NCBI GenBank assembly: GCA_946811185.2
Contig: OX328112.1
Span: 27,727,742 to 27,791,741 of the forward strand
Reading direction: 5' to 3'
DNA length: 64,000 nucleotides
Source: Hippopus hippopus
Taxonomy: Eukaryota; Mollusca; Bivalvia; Cardiida; Cardiidae
The position numbers were made by a program, and so were the translations under genes. How positions within the stretch are numbered: position 1 is the stretch's first letter; every line of letters begins with the position of its first letter. The notes beneath the pieces are model-generated. The model searched no databases, was not told the origin of the DNA, and saw only the letters and a list, made by a program, of their open reading frames with translations. Positions 13,901 through 22,798 of the stretch are shown here, piece after piece.

Positions 13901-15711
13901 TGTATGTATTTGTATTTGATTATTAGTATTAGAGTTTACATGTACATGTGTATATACTTGTATTTGTATTGTATACATGTACATCTACTTGTGTTTGAGC
14001 TGTATACATGTGTATGTGCTAGTATTTGAGTGTTTGTATTTTATTATACATGTAGATGTGTATGTACTTGTATTTGTGTTCTATACATGTATATTTACCT
14101 GTGTTTAAATTTCATACATGTCTATACAATTTTATTTGTGTTGTATACATGTACATATATTTGTGTTTGAGTTATATACATTCGTATGTACCCTGTATTT
14201 GAGTATTTGTTTTTGAGTATACATGTACATGTGTATATCCTTTTATTTGTGTTATATATATGTACATTTTCTTGTTTTTGAGTTGTATACATTTATTTGT
14301 GTTGTATACATGTACATGTACTTGTGTTTGGATTGTATATATGTGTTATTATTTGTATTTGCATGTTTCTATTTGAGTATACATGTACATGTATATATCC
14401 TTGTATTGGTGTTTATAAATGTACATATACTTGTGTGTATATTGTATACATATATGTATGTACATGCAATTCTGTATTTATATTTGAGTATACATGTACA
14501 TGTATATATACTTGTTTTTGAGTATTAACCATGTATATTTACTTGTGTTTGAATTGTATAGATATGTATTTACTTTTATTTGTGTTGTATATATGCACAT
14601 GTATTTGTCTTTTATTTTTATTCATGTTTATATACCCTATTTGAGTATTGGTATTTGAGTATACATGTACATGTGTATATACCTGAATTTGTGTTGTATA
14701 CATGTACATATACTTGTATTTGAGTTGTATATATGTGTATGCACTGTTATTTGAGTATTTGTATATGAGTATACCTGTACATGTGTATATACTTGATTAT
14801 TTTTGTATATATGTACATATACTTGTGTTTGAGTTGTATACATGTGTATGTACTTGTAATTGAGTATTTGTATTTGACTATACATATAGATGTCTATATA
14901 CTTTTATCTGTGTTGTATATCTGTATATTACTTGTGTTTCAATTGTATGCATGTGTACATACTTTTATTTGTGTTGTATACCTTTACATTTACTTGTGTT
15001 TGAATTGTCTATATGTTAGAACTTGTATATGCATATTTGTATTTGAGTATACATGTACATGTGTATATGCTTGTACTTGTTTTTTTATACATGTACATAT
15101 ACTAGAGTTTGTGTTGTATAAAATATGTATGTCCTTGTAATTCTATATTTGTATTTGAGTATACATGTACATCTGTATATACTTGTATTTGAGTAATATA
15201 CATGTATATTTACTTGTGTTTGAATTGTGTACATGTGTACATACTTTTGTTTGTGTTGTATACATGTAGAGGTGCTTGTGTTTGTATTGTATATATGTGG
15301 TAGTACTTGTATTTGCATATTTGTATTTGAGTATACATGTACATGTGTATATACTTCTATTTGTGTTGCATACATGTATTTTTACTTGTGTTTGAATTGT
15401 ATACATGTGTATATACTTGTTTGTTTTGTTGTATACATGTACATATACTTGTGTTTGAGTTTGATACATGTTTGTGTACTTGTATTTATATATTTGTATT
15501 TGAGTATACATGTACTTGTGTATATACTTGTATTTGTATTGTATGTATGTATATTTAATTGTGTTTGAATTGTATACATTTGTATATACATTTATTTGTG
15601 TTGTATACATGTACATGTACTTGTGTTTGAATTGTATACATGTATATGAACTTGTATTTGGTTATTTGTATTTGAGTATACATGTACATGTGTATATTCT
15701 TGTATTTGTAT

Positions 15712-15717
15712 TGCATA
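15712..15717. repeat. Polinton target-site duplication, left
   Basis: TGCATA directly before the left terminus. The same six bases follow the right terminus at 32218-32223. A 6-bp duplication is the Polinton/Maverick signature. Confidence 0.92.
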
Positions 15718-16076
15718 AGTAGATAATAAAATACATGTCCTGCGCCATTTTTTGATTTTTTTGGGTAAGACATTTTTTTGATGGAGCTTTTCGACCAGCG
15801 TTTTGAATTTCTTCCCTTATTTTTGATGGAGGAAATCGACCGGTTAAAACCAATTAATTCATTTCCTTGATGGAGGAAATGAACCAGTGAATTATTGAAT
15901 GGGGAAGTGTTTTTCCCATTTCCTTGATGGAGGAAATTGAACCGGTTAATTATTGTCTCAGTGACTTGGTGACATATTAACCACATTTTTTAATGACATA
16001 TAATATATAAATGGTATATATATATTATATGCGTAATAGGGTTAGATTATGGTTAACAGGGTTAATTCAAAAATTA
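15718..16076 (+). repeat. Polinton left terminal inverted repeat
   Basis: 359 bp, apparently identical to the reverse complement of 31859-32217 when read through. The inner boundary is at the stop codon of the RING gene (TAA on the minus strand at 16074-16076). It contains four subterminal GATGGAG-type sites and an AT-rich inner third. Confidence 0.95.
15773..15947 (+). promoter_or_regulatory. Four subterminal dyad repeats inside the left TIR
   Basis: Copies at about 15773-15796, 15820-15845, 15861-15888 and 15918-15947 share TTGATGGAG. The last three continue GGAAATNGAMC. The best copies, 3 and 4, are themselves dyads: ATTTCCT, then TGATGG, then AGGAAAT. Mirror copies exist in the right TIR. 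The spacing and symmetry suggest binding sites for the integrase or another end-recognition protein; that role is inference. Confidence 0.7.
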
Positions 16077-16877
16077 TTGTCTACACATAGGGCATTTATC
16101 TAAGTTTCCTTTTTTATCACATTTATCACATATACATAGATGCCCACAACTTAATAATATATTAGGTTTATCCATAAAACATATACAACATTCATCCTCT
16201 GAAAATATTTTTTGTTTTTTTTGTTTTCTTTTAATTTCTGTTGGGGGCATCACAGGTTTAACTTGTATAATTAAATTAATATCTTCATTAGTAAATTCTA
16301 TAAATGGTGAGTAATTTATATGGTATTCATCATATATACCTAAATTACTTGGTTTATAGTTTATATTATTGTAATATAAATTATTAATATCATGTTCATA
16401 ATAAAGTAAATAATCGTTTTTTCCTAAAATAATAGTAAACCAATAAGTACCTACCATATAAAATGATTCACTTGTATTTTTCATAATACCAATTAACATT
16501 TTAGAGGTAAATACTCCTTGTTCATATATTTTTTTACTATAATGGTAATAAATTACTGCTTTTGCATCAATTAAAGCTAGATTATATTCATCAGAGATTA
16601 TAGAAGGGAAATATACTTTATTATTTATATCATCATAAACAGGTTTTTCAGTAATATGTTTTTTAAAAATATGACATTCTAAAACACCAATATAAGAATG
16701 AAGCAACAAACGATGTTTCTTAGTTAATGCGTTTCCTTTATATTTTTGAGAAAGTCTTTGTTTTTCTTTTTTATGCTCTTCACTACTCAACCATTTAGTA
16801 ATAGTGTAATCATTTCCATCATCAATAATATAATCAGGTTTTTCTAATTCATAATTTAATTTACTTAGCACAGTCAT
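16074..16877 (-). CDS. RING-finger protein (Polinton accessory)
   Basis: A 267-residue protein. The last 40 residues form a C3HC4 RING: CCICF at about 229-233, SCGHLCIC, DKC, and CPMC near the C-terminus. This is the compact type seen in inhibitor-of-apoptosis and viral ubiquitin ligases. The first 220 residues are rich in Tyr, Ile and Asn and I do not recognise them. A likely role is a ubiquitin ligase acting on host defence or cell-death proteins; that is inferred from the RING alone. The start codon is preceded by AATATTGTAAGATG, shared with the gene starting at 28018 and unlike the TATAAAATG of the structural genes. The stop codon marks the inner edge of the left TIR. Confidence 0.8.
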   Translation of the reverse strand: MTVLSKLNYELEKPDYIIDDGNDYTITKWLSSEEHKKEKQRLSQKYKGNALTKKHRLLLHSYIGVLECHIFKKHITEKPVYDDINNKVYFPSIISDEYNLALIDAKAVIYYHYSKKIYEQGVFTSKMLIGIMKNTSESFYMVGTYWFTIILGKNDYLLYYEHDINNLYYNNINYKPSNLGIYDEYHINYSPFIEFTNEDINLIIQVKPVMPPTEIKRKQKKQKIFSEDECCICFMDKPNILLSCGHLCICDKCDKKGNLDKCPMCRQ

Positions 16878-17345
16878 CTTACAATATTTTATTAAGAAAT
16901 CTACATAAAAAATTCAAAAAATTTTTAGCTGGTTTATAAGATTCCCTCTAGCCCTATTTTTTTTTAAACCTTCTTATGTTGTAGAAGGTTTAGATAAAGC
17001 AAGGAAATCATAATTGGAGCTAATAATAATAAAAATGGATGCTTCCAACGAAACGAAAAAGGAAGCAATATTTTAAAATTAAAAAATTTAAAACTTCAAA
17101 AAAAAAATTTTTTTTATCTATATTTCCTATATCACAATAAAGCAACATAGGAAATGTTAATTATCTAACATTTAATAAAAGATGAACATGGCTAAATAGA
17201 ATATAAAAGAATAACTTATTATATTATTGTGGAATACAAAAACTTTAATGTTAAACCCTCCTTCTTTTTAATAGGATTTAATAATTTCTTAATTTATTTA
17301 GAATTTTTTTTTTTATAAAAAATTTTTTTTTATAACATTTTTTTT
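16878..17345. other. AT-rich intergenic stretch upstream of the RING gene
   Basis: About 470 bp with no open frame I can support. It holds long A/T runs and, just upstream of the RING start, the sequence AATTCAAAAAATTTTT. A near-identical stretch lies upstream of the 28018 gene, so this is probably the promoter region of the RING gene. Nothing else recognisable is seen. Confidence 0.5.
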
Positions 17346-17384
17346 ATAAATATAACTTCTCATTGAGAAAGGAGTTATATTTAT
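17346..17384. terminator. Hairpin after the fibre gene
   Basis: Arms ATAAATATAACT (17346-17357) and AGTTATATTTAT (17373-17384) pair perfectly, with a small inner TCTC/GAGA pairing in the loop. It lies 9 bp past the stop of the minus-strand fibre gene, where an mRNA 3' end would form. Palindromes act as 3'-end signals in several related large DNA viruses and virophages; that role here is inference. Confidence 0.55.
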
Positions 17385-17393
17385 TTAGTGTAA

Positions 17394-18698
17394 TTATAAG
17401 TCTAACTCTATCAAAATAGATATGTAAGAGTGTTCCGCAGTAGGGATGGTTGTTCTTGAAATAAAGTTTATGATATCGCATTGTTTTATTTCAAGTGGTT
17501 TAGGAAAAACTACACAGCTACAAGTATCATCTTTCTTTTTAATAATAGAGTAATCAACCAGCTCTACTCCGTTTACCACGATATTAACTTTTACCTCTTC
17601 TGGTACATTAGGGTCACTTGTAACAACTGATAAACTACCTCTTATAATTCTACCCGACGCATTCATACAATAACCGCCCATCCTATGGCTAGCACCTGAA
17701 GCACCATTACCAAATGAAAACTCATAATTACCGTTTCCAAGTGGTCCATTTTCTTCAGCCCACACAGTTATAATAGGGCAGGAGACTTTTTTATCCACGT
17801 ATGATTTTGTTGCTAAATCTCTCTCTTCTACTGGGGTTGCCGCGTTTTTTAAAGAAAAACCCTGAAGATTTATGTTAGTCGCTACCATAAAAGTTCCATC
17901 CCAATTTTTTATAATAGCCCCACCATTATCAACATAATGTTTATTGACAGCGGAGTAAGGGGAAGCAGGATTTGGTAATCCAATAATTTGGTTATCATTC
18001 ATATCTATTTCACCATTCATTAAAAAAGACCCATCTTGTTTTTTTGTCATAGCTCTGACACCCGCGGTGGCCGCCTCAACAACGGTATCTACATAAAACT
18101 TATTTGCAGCTTGTTGGTTTTCTAAAGGGCTTCCAACATCACTAATTCTCCGTCCACCCATAGAAACATCTTCAACTGCTAGATACACTCCATTTAAGTA
18201 AACAAAAGCTCGTCTCAAACCATCTACATAAGCCATAGTAGCAGCATCTTGTGGATATACTGGATTTAAAAGATTTGTTAACTGATACCCTTTCATATTT
18301 ATATTTGCAACAGCGGAAAAGGTACCATCCGGTTCCTCTACTATTGCTTTACCACTCCTATCCACATAATTTTTAGTAGCAACTTCATGCGATTCTGTTG
18401 GGTCCTTAACGTTTTTTATTGAATTAAAACCCATGTTTAAATAACCATTTTTAACATGGTATCCACCGTTTTCATCCAACAACCCTGAGTTGGAGTCAAC
18501 ATAATCCTTAGTTGCAACATCATGAGAATTTACTGGATTACTAACCCTCGTTAATGTATTACCATTCATGTCTATAGAACCAGTAACAACAGTTGTTCCA
18601 TCTTTACGTAAAAAATTATTATTTATGTAAGCGAGTGACACACCATCACCACTTGTTTCACCATCATCTTTCATTCTTCCAAATTTGTTAACAGGCAT
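17394..18698 (-). CDS. Fibre-like protein with six phage collar repeats
   Basis: A 434-residue protein. The first 300 residues contain six repeats of about 45-50 residues, each ending in a variant of DAATKxYVD: HDVATKDYVD, HEVATKNYVD, QDAATMAYVD, QQAANKFYVD, YSAVNKHYVD and RDLATKSYVD. Each is preceded by a MxGxxLxxVxxP-like strand pair. Such repeats form the trimeric shaft of bacteriophage tail and collar fibres. The C-terminal 130 residues are a non-repetitive, probably globular head. It is most plausibly a capsid spike for host attachment. The start is ATG at 18698, preceded by TATATAAAAAAATG; the gene reads in the same direction as protease and integrase and ends in a hairpin. I do not know a precise family for the head domain. 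Confidence 0.78.
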   Translation of the reverse strand: MPVNKFGRMKDDGETSGDGVSLAYINNNFLRKDGTTVVTGSIDMNGNTLTRVSNPVNSHDVATKDYVDSNSGLLDENGGYHVKNGYLNMGFNSIKNVKDPTESHEVATKNYVDRSGKAIVEEPDGTFSAVANINMKGYQLTNLLNPVYPQDAATMAYVDGLRRAFVYLNGVYLAVEDVSMGGRRISDVGSPLENQQAANKFYVDTVVEAATAGVRAMTKKQDGSFLMNGEIDMNDNQIIGLPNPASPYSAVNKHYVDNGGAIIKNWDGTFMVATNINLQGFSLKNAATPVEERDLATKSYVDKKVSCPIITVWAEENGPLGNGNYEFSFGNGASGASHRMGGYCMNASGRIIRGSLSVVTSDPNVPEEVKVNIVVNGVELVDYSIIKKKDDTCSCVVFPKPLEIKQCDIINFISRTTIPTAEHSYISILIELDL

Positions 18699-18712
18699 TT
18701 TTTTATATAGTA

Positions 18713-19129
18713 CTAAAAAAGTTTATTTAAAACATTTTGAAACTGGTTACCTCTAGATAACTCTTTTAGAATGTATAAACATAAATGACCGCAAAATACT
18801 TGCCCAGCTTGTTGTAATTGGTCAGTATTGTACTGTATTGGACTTTTTAAATAATCTTGAATTTCAATAGGTGGTTGTATGCCATAACTATCAAAATAAA
18901 TTTTAGTTTTACCATTTTTATACCAAGCGACCCAATGTGTACCAGGCCCATCACTTTTATCAAAGTTTACTATACCACATTCTTTTTTACTCGGTTTTCT
19001 CGGTAATGTATCTAGTAAAAAAACTCCTCTAAAATAAGGAATCTTTAATCTTTTTACGGCACCCTCTAATTCGAAATTGTTCAACGGTTTATTCGGTAAA
19101 ATTATGTTTTCAATCGAAATATTTGACAT
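18713..19129 (-). CDS. PRO: Adenovirus-type cysteine protease (PRO)
   Basis: About 138 residues from ATG 19129. The frame is open further upstream into the integrase end, but this ATG sits in the element's TATAAAAAAATG start context. Ulp1/adenain-fold catalytic residues are in order: His in GTHWVAWY (about 65), Asp in YFDSYG (about 80), Gln in AGQVFCG (about 110) and Cys in VFCGHLC (about 113). These proteases mature virion precursors inside the capsid. Length is typical for Polintons. It lies between fibre and integrase on the minus strand and is intact. Confidence 0.92.
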   Translation of the reverse strand: MSNISIENIILPNKPLNNFELEGAVKRLKIPYFRGVFLLDTLPRKPSKKECGIVNFDKSDGPGTHWVAWYKNGKTKIYFDSYGIQPPIEIQDYLKSPIQYNTDQLQQAGQVFCGHLCLYILKELSRGNQFQNVLNKLF

Positions 19130-19139
19130 TTTTTTATAG

Positions 19140-20046
19140 TTAAATATTTCTAATATCTTTATTGTCAACCCATGAATTAAATTCATCAGGATAACCTTTC
19201 CACTTTACAAGAGATTTCTTTTTTCCTTTTTTAATAACCTTTTCTATCCTATACAGCTCTTGACTGGTTTTCTGCAGTTCAGGTTCATAAAAGGTACCTT
19301 GTATTTCTTCTCCATTAAAATCTTTAATTTTATATGTTATAGGTGATGTAAGTTTTACTTCAGAAACTGTAAAAACCTCCTCAGTCCATCTTGTTGTATA
19401 ACCTTTCTCAAAAGTATTTTTCTTTTTAGTTATCCTTACTTTATCTCCAACGGAAAACTTAGGATTAGAGTCTCTTATTTCTAAATGTTCGGGGTAAAGA
19501 TTTCTCCAAACTCTCGTTTCATTTTCTTTTTTACTAGCGTCTACCGGAGTCATCTTAATAGATGAATGCCTCGTGTTATTATATTTTTTAACCAAATCCT
19601 GTAGCACATTAATGTAAATGTTTGTAGAGTTAGCGGAAAAATACTTCCACATTTTTTCTTTCATTGTTCTAATCCATCTCTCAACCACACTAGATTTTTC
19701 CTCATTTTCGGTAGAATATAATTCAACCAAGTCTTTTACATCTTTGTTATAAAACTCTTTACCCTTATCCACCCACATTTTTTCAGGTTTTCTCTCCTTA
19801 AAAATACTTTTTAATGCTATAGCAACAGATTTTCCTGTTTTATCTTTTAATGGTATCAACCATCCATATTTAGAAAAGATGTCAATGACAGCGAGAAGGT
19901 ATTTAACAACATGATTAAACTTAGAAAATGCTTGCATGTCTACTAAATCCGCAGCCCATATCCTATCTATACCGTTTACTCTAACTCTCCTTTTCTTAAA
20001 ATTTCTTTTTACAGGTTTATGTAATTCTTCCGCTAAAGTGTCGAAA
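19140..20046 (-). pseudogene. INT: Polinton integrase with chromodomain, N-terminus broken
   Basis: The open frame starts just past an A10 run at 20047-20056 and ends with TAA at 19140. It holds a retroviral-type DDE core: first Asp in IWAADLVDM, second in WVDKGKEF, Glu in SSVVERW. A C-terminal chromodomain (YRIEKVIKKG, VKWKGYPDEFNSWV) probably steers integration to marked chromatin. The frame upstream of the A-run is shifted by one base and then meets TAA at 20137. I count only 28 residues between the second Asp and the Glu, shorter than the usual 33-35, which suggests an internal deletion. Very likely this integrase is inactive, although the A-run shift could be a sequencing error. Confidence 0.88.
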
Positions 20047-20136
20047 TTTTTTTTTTACTCCCATTCCAAATTTCATCTTCGTTCCAATGAGTTTACTTAC
20101 CAAACCTTTTTCCATTTTTTCTCTAATACTAGGATT

Positions 20137-20398
20137 TTAAATACCTTCTAACTCTGTTAACATATTTTTATCACATATCTCATTCCTAGTTTTTGTATCA
20201 TTATGCTTAAGATAGCAAACATCATGATGATAAGCAGCTTTATCAACACGGTTTATAGGTTTACTCCATTCCTTCGGTGTTAAATCAGGATTTAACCTCT
20301 CATTTAGTTTGGTACCTGGCCCTGTAAAATTGTGACCGGGAAGATGCATTTCAACAGGTAAATTATTTATAAATTTATTTAAGATGCTACTCCCAGTG
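20137..20398 (-). pseudogene. Parvovirus-like phospholipase A2 domain region
   Basis: The frame from MHLPGHNFTGPGTKL at 20349 (open upstream to the A11 run at 20399-20409) carries the marks of viral PLA2 domains: a glycine-rich calcium-loop-like GPGT, then the catalytic His-Asp in AAYHHDVCY, followed by RNEICDKNML. In parvoviruses such a domain in the capsid protein N-terminus breaches the endosome. Here it lies in the same direction as, and directly ahead of, the integrase frame, with only a TAA (20137-20139) and one homopolymer shift between. It may thus have been one long composite gene or two adjacent genes. About 70 residues from the first ATG. Confidence 0.72.
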
Positions 20399-20399
20399 T

Positions 20400-20534
20400 T
20401 TTTTTTTTTATAAATTGTGATTTAGTTATTCCACAAATAACACATTTCCCCTGCATCATATTTCTTCCATTTTTCGAAATGGTATATTTTATATCACTAG
20501 TATCAGTATGTTTTTTACATTTAACACAATACAT
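20400..20534 (-). pseudogene. Zinc-ribbon N-terminal segment ahead of the PLA2 region
   Basis: From ATG at 20534, in the context TATATAAAATAAAATAAAATG, the frame encodes about 40 residues with two Cys pairs (YCVKCKK and KCVICG), a zinc ribbon. It runs into an A11 run (20399-20409), after which the PLA2 region is in another frame. The conserved layout and a shared promoter suggest these are the N-terminus of the same protein, interrupted by a one-base length change. Its role is unknown. Confidence 0.6.
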
Positions 20535-20578
20535 TTTATTTTATTTTATATATAAAAAATAAAAATATTTAAATAAAA
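20535..20578. promoter_or_regulatory. 44-bp bidirectional promoter region
   Basis: Separates the divergent start codons of the zinc-ribbon/PLA2 gene (20534, minus) and the ATPase (20579, plus). Centred on the perfect palindrome TTTTATATATAAAA (20544-20557), with AATATTTAAAT beside it. It would serve both directions as a TATA-like element; this is inference from position and symmetry. Confidence 0.6.
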
Positions 20579-21361
20579 ATGGATATTATAAACTTATCAT
20601 GGAATGAAGTAGTATCAAAGAGATTTAATCACTCCCTTTTACCAAAAAGTATTAGGGGTTTAATTATAGGTAAATCAGGTTGTGGTAAAACTACTTTATT
20701 GTTAAACCTTTTACTCAGACCAGGTTGGCTTGACTACAACGATTTGAGTGTTTTTGGAAAAAGCCTTTTTCAACCGGAATACCGAATACTAAAAAAGGCT
20801 TTTGAAGAGAAACTACCAAAAGAATGTATTTTAAGATTGTTTAACATGCGTGATGACATACAAGAACTAAACATTACACCAACAGCTTTAGATGAAGAAT
20901 GGATTAAAACAATTAAAAACAAATCGGATATAAATTGTAACTTCTTTGAAAATGCTAGTGATGTACCTGACCCGAGAGAGTTAAACTCAGGAAATAAAAA
21001 TTTAATGATTTTCGATGATTTACTTTTAGAAAAGCAAAATAAATGTGAGTGTTACTACATTCGAGGAAGGCATAGTAATGTTGACTGCTTTTACCTCTCA
21101 CAGAATTATTTTAGACTACCTAGACAAACTATTAGAGAAAACGCTAATTTTATTTGTCTTTTCCGACAAGATTTAAAAAACCTTAATCATATTTATAGCG
21201 ACCACATAGGTGAAGATATGCCTAAGGATGAGTTTAGAAAGTTTTGTCAAAAGGCGTGGGAAAGACCACATGGTTTTGCTATCATTGACTTAACCAGTAA
21301 AAAACATGATGGGAAGTACAGAAACGGTTTTGACAATTTTTACATACCTAAATCGGTATAA
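20579..21361 (+). CDS. ATP: FtsK/A32-type genome-packaging ATPase
   Basis: 260 residues. Walker A is GKSGCGKT at 31-38 and Walker B is NLMIFDDLLL at 141-150 with the two acidic residues. This fits the HerA/FtsK-like packaging ATPases of adenovirus-like and nucleocytoplasmic viruses and of Polintons. It would pump element DNA into preformed capsids. First gene of the plus-strand capsid module; the start is preceded by AAAAATATTTAAATAAAAATGG. Intact and of normal length. Confidence 0.93.
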   Translation: MDIINLSWNEVVSKRFNHSLLPKSIRGLIIGKSGCGKTTLLLNLLLRPGWLDYNDLSVFGKSLFQPEYRILKKAFEEKLPKECILRLFNMRDDIQELNITPTALDEEWIKTIKNKSDINCNFFENASDVPDPRELNSGNKNLMIFDDLLLEKQNKCECYYIRGRHSNVDCFYLSQNYFRLPRQTIRENANFICLFRQDLKNLNHIYSDHIGEDMPKDEFRKFCQKAWERPHGFAIIDLTSKKHDGKYRNGFDNFYIPKSV

Positions 21362-21382
21362 AAAATATTTAAATATTATAAA

Positions 21383-22156
21383 ATGGAAGAACTTTTAGAA
21401 CAAATTGTAAAAAATACAAACCATAAAACATCACTTCAAATCATAGTAAGCGACAACAAAACACGTTTTAGAACAAGGTTTAATCCTCCAATTCAACTGG
21501 AAAAGGATAAAGTATATGAAATAGCTCTGGTAAACCTTGAAACTTACTACTCTTTTCCAAACATTGATGAAACGAACAACATATTCGTTTATTCTCCAGA
21601 CAATGGTAATTCATGGATTAAAATACGGATACCTGAAGGAAGTTATGACCTTGTTAGCATTAATGACACCATTCAACAGGAAATGAGAAAAAAGGGTCTT
21701 TACGATAGAGTTAATGAAGAGTATCCTATTAACATTTCTGCAAACACCAATACTCTAAAGTCTATTATTACCTTAGAAGATGGTTATCAAGTAGATTTTA
21801 ATCAACCAGGCTCCATTGCCAAAGTATTAGGATTTACTCGCGCTAAATATACACAAGGATTTTACGAGTCAGAGAATGTAGTGAACATTCTTAGTATAAA
21901 TAGTTTGCTTGTTAACATAGATATTATTTCAGGAAGTTATGTTAATGGTTCAACAAAAAACACTATTTACTCCTTTTTCCCAGATGTTGCACCTGGATAT
22001 AAGATAATTGAGACACCAGTTAATTTAGTATACTTACCAATAACATTAAATGAAATACATAACCTAGAGGTAAATATTACTGACCAAAATGACAATTTAC
22101 TAAATCTTAGAGGTGAAAATTTAACAATTAGGTTTCATATTAGAGAAGCTAGATGA
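21383..22156 (+). CDS. Minor capsid (penton-like, single jelly-roll) protein
   Basis: 257 residues. Predicted mainly beta. The segment YEIALVNLETYYSFPNI, followed by WIKIRIPEGSYD and then IITLEDGYQVDF and IAKVLGF, is the pattern I associate with Polinton minor capsid proteins that form the fivefold vertices. It stands 21 bp after the ATPase and starts in the motif AATATTTAAATATTATAAAATGG. Intact. The identification rests on the remembered family pattern and on its constant position next to the ATPase. Confidence 0.78.
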   Translation: MEELLEQIVKNTNHKTSLQIIVSDNKTRFRTRFNPPIQLEKDKVYEIALVNLETYYSFPNIDETNNIFVYSPDNGNSWIKIRIPEGSYDLVSINDTIQQEMRKKGLYDRVNEEYPINISANTNTLKSIITLEDGYQVDFNQPGSIAKVLGFTRAKYTQGFYESENVVNILSINSLLVNIDIISGSYVNGSTKNTIYSFFPDVAPGYKIIETPVNLVYLPITLNEIHNLEVNITDQNDNLLNLRGENLTIRFHIREAR

Positions 22157-22184
22157 GCTAAATAAAAAAATAGTTGTATATAAA

Positions 22185-22769
22185 ATGACGAGTTACACTA
22201 ATGTTAAAGTAAATATATCTGAAGGACAAAAGGAAAAACTTCAACATGCTGTTAAAGCTGGTTGCCCAGTAAGTATTCGTTTAGGTCGTGAAGATTTACA
22301 TGGTAATGATGTTTTAGCAATTACCAATTCACAAGCAAAGAAAATGGCTAAAGCCTATGAGGATGGTAAGGGTATAACTATTAAAATGACTGCAAAACAA
22401 CTTAAATATAACATGAAGATAGAGGGAGGTTTCCTCGGAATGTTGGCTGGGTTAGCTGCTAGAGCTTTACCGATGCTTGCAAAAACTGTTTTACCAGCTT
22501 TAGGTGTTGGTGCTCTTTCTGGATTAGCTCAAACAGGTGTTCAAAAAGCAATGGGGTCAGGTCTTTACCTTAAAAAAGGAGGGTGTGTTTGTCAAGTTGA
22601 AACTGATGGATGTGGATTATACTTAAAACCATACAAAGGTAAAGGATTAGCTTCTGTTGGTGATGGGTTGTATTTAAAGCAAGGAGGAAAAATGTATGAT
22701 GGAAAAGGACTTTTACTTGGACCTAATAGTCCATTTGCTAATATCCCTATCCTAGGAGCTATATTGTAA
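22185..22769 (+). CDS. pVI-like membrane-active precursor protein (putative)
   Basis: 194 residues. The N-terminal 75 residues are soluble and charged. At about residues 78-83 stands KIEGGF, which fits the adenovirus protease rule of (M/I/L)xGG followed by any residue. A hydrophobic, Ala/Gly/Leu-rich stretch (about 83-118, GFLGMLAGLAARALPML and on) begins right at that site. The C-terminal third has four spaced GLYLK/GLLL repeats with Gly and Lys, ending in a hydrophobic tail. The layout recalls adenovirus protein VI, whose helix is freed by proteolysis and disrupts membranes. That role is inference; the family otherwise is an unnamed Polinton virion protein. The start is preceded by TATATAAAATG. 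Confidence 0.65.
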   Translation: MTSYTNVKVNISEGQKEKLQHAVKAGCPVSIRLGREDLHGNDVLAITNSQAKKMAKAYEDGKGITIKMTAKQLKYNMKIEGGFLGMLAGLAARALPMLAKTVLPALGVGALSGLAQTGVQKAMGSGLYLKKGGCVCQVETDGCGLYLKPYKGKGLASVGDGLYLKQGGKMYDGKGLLLGPNSPFANIPILGAIL

Positions 22770-22798
22770 TATTTAAATATTATTTACAACAAATAAAA

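Larger units (their letters stand above)
9723..15717. repeat. Satellite array, second segment
   Basis: Same satellite as at the window start. The GATGTTGATG landmark recurs at 12247. The unit around AAATATGTATGTCC appears at both 13380 and 15120, so about 1.7 kb has been duplicated inside this higher-order copy. It ends at the 6-bp TGCATA duplicated by the Polinton insertion. No gene is visible. Confidence 0.92.

Noticed and set aside
15555..15986. An open frame running through the Polinton left TIR (and its mirror at 31949-32356).
   Set aside because: It is repeated in both TIRs, built from the subterminal repeats, and extends into satellite. No protein features.
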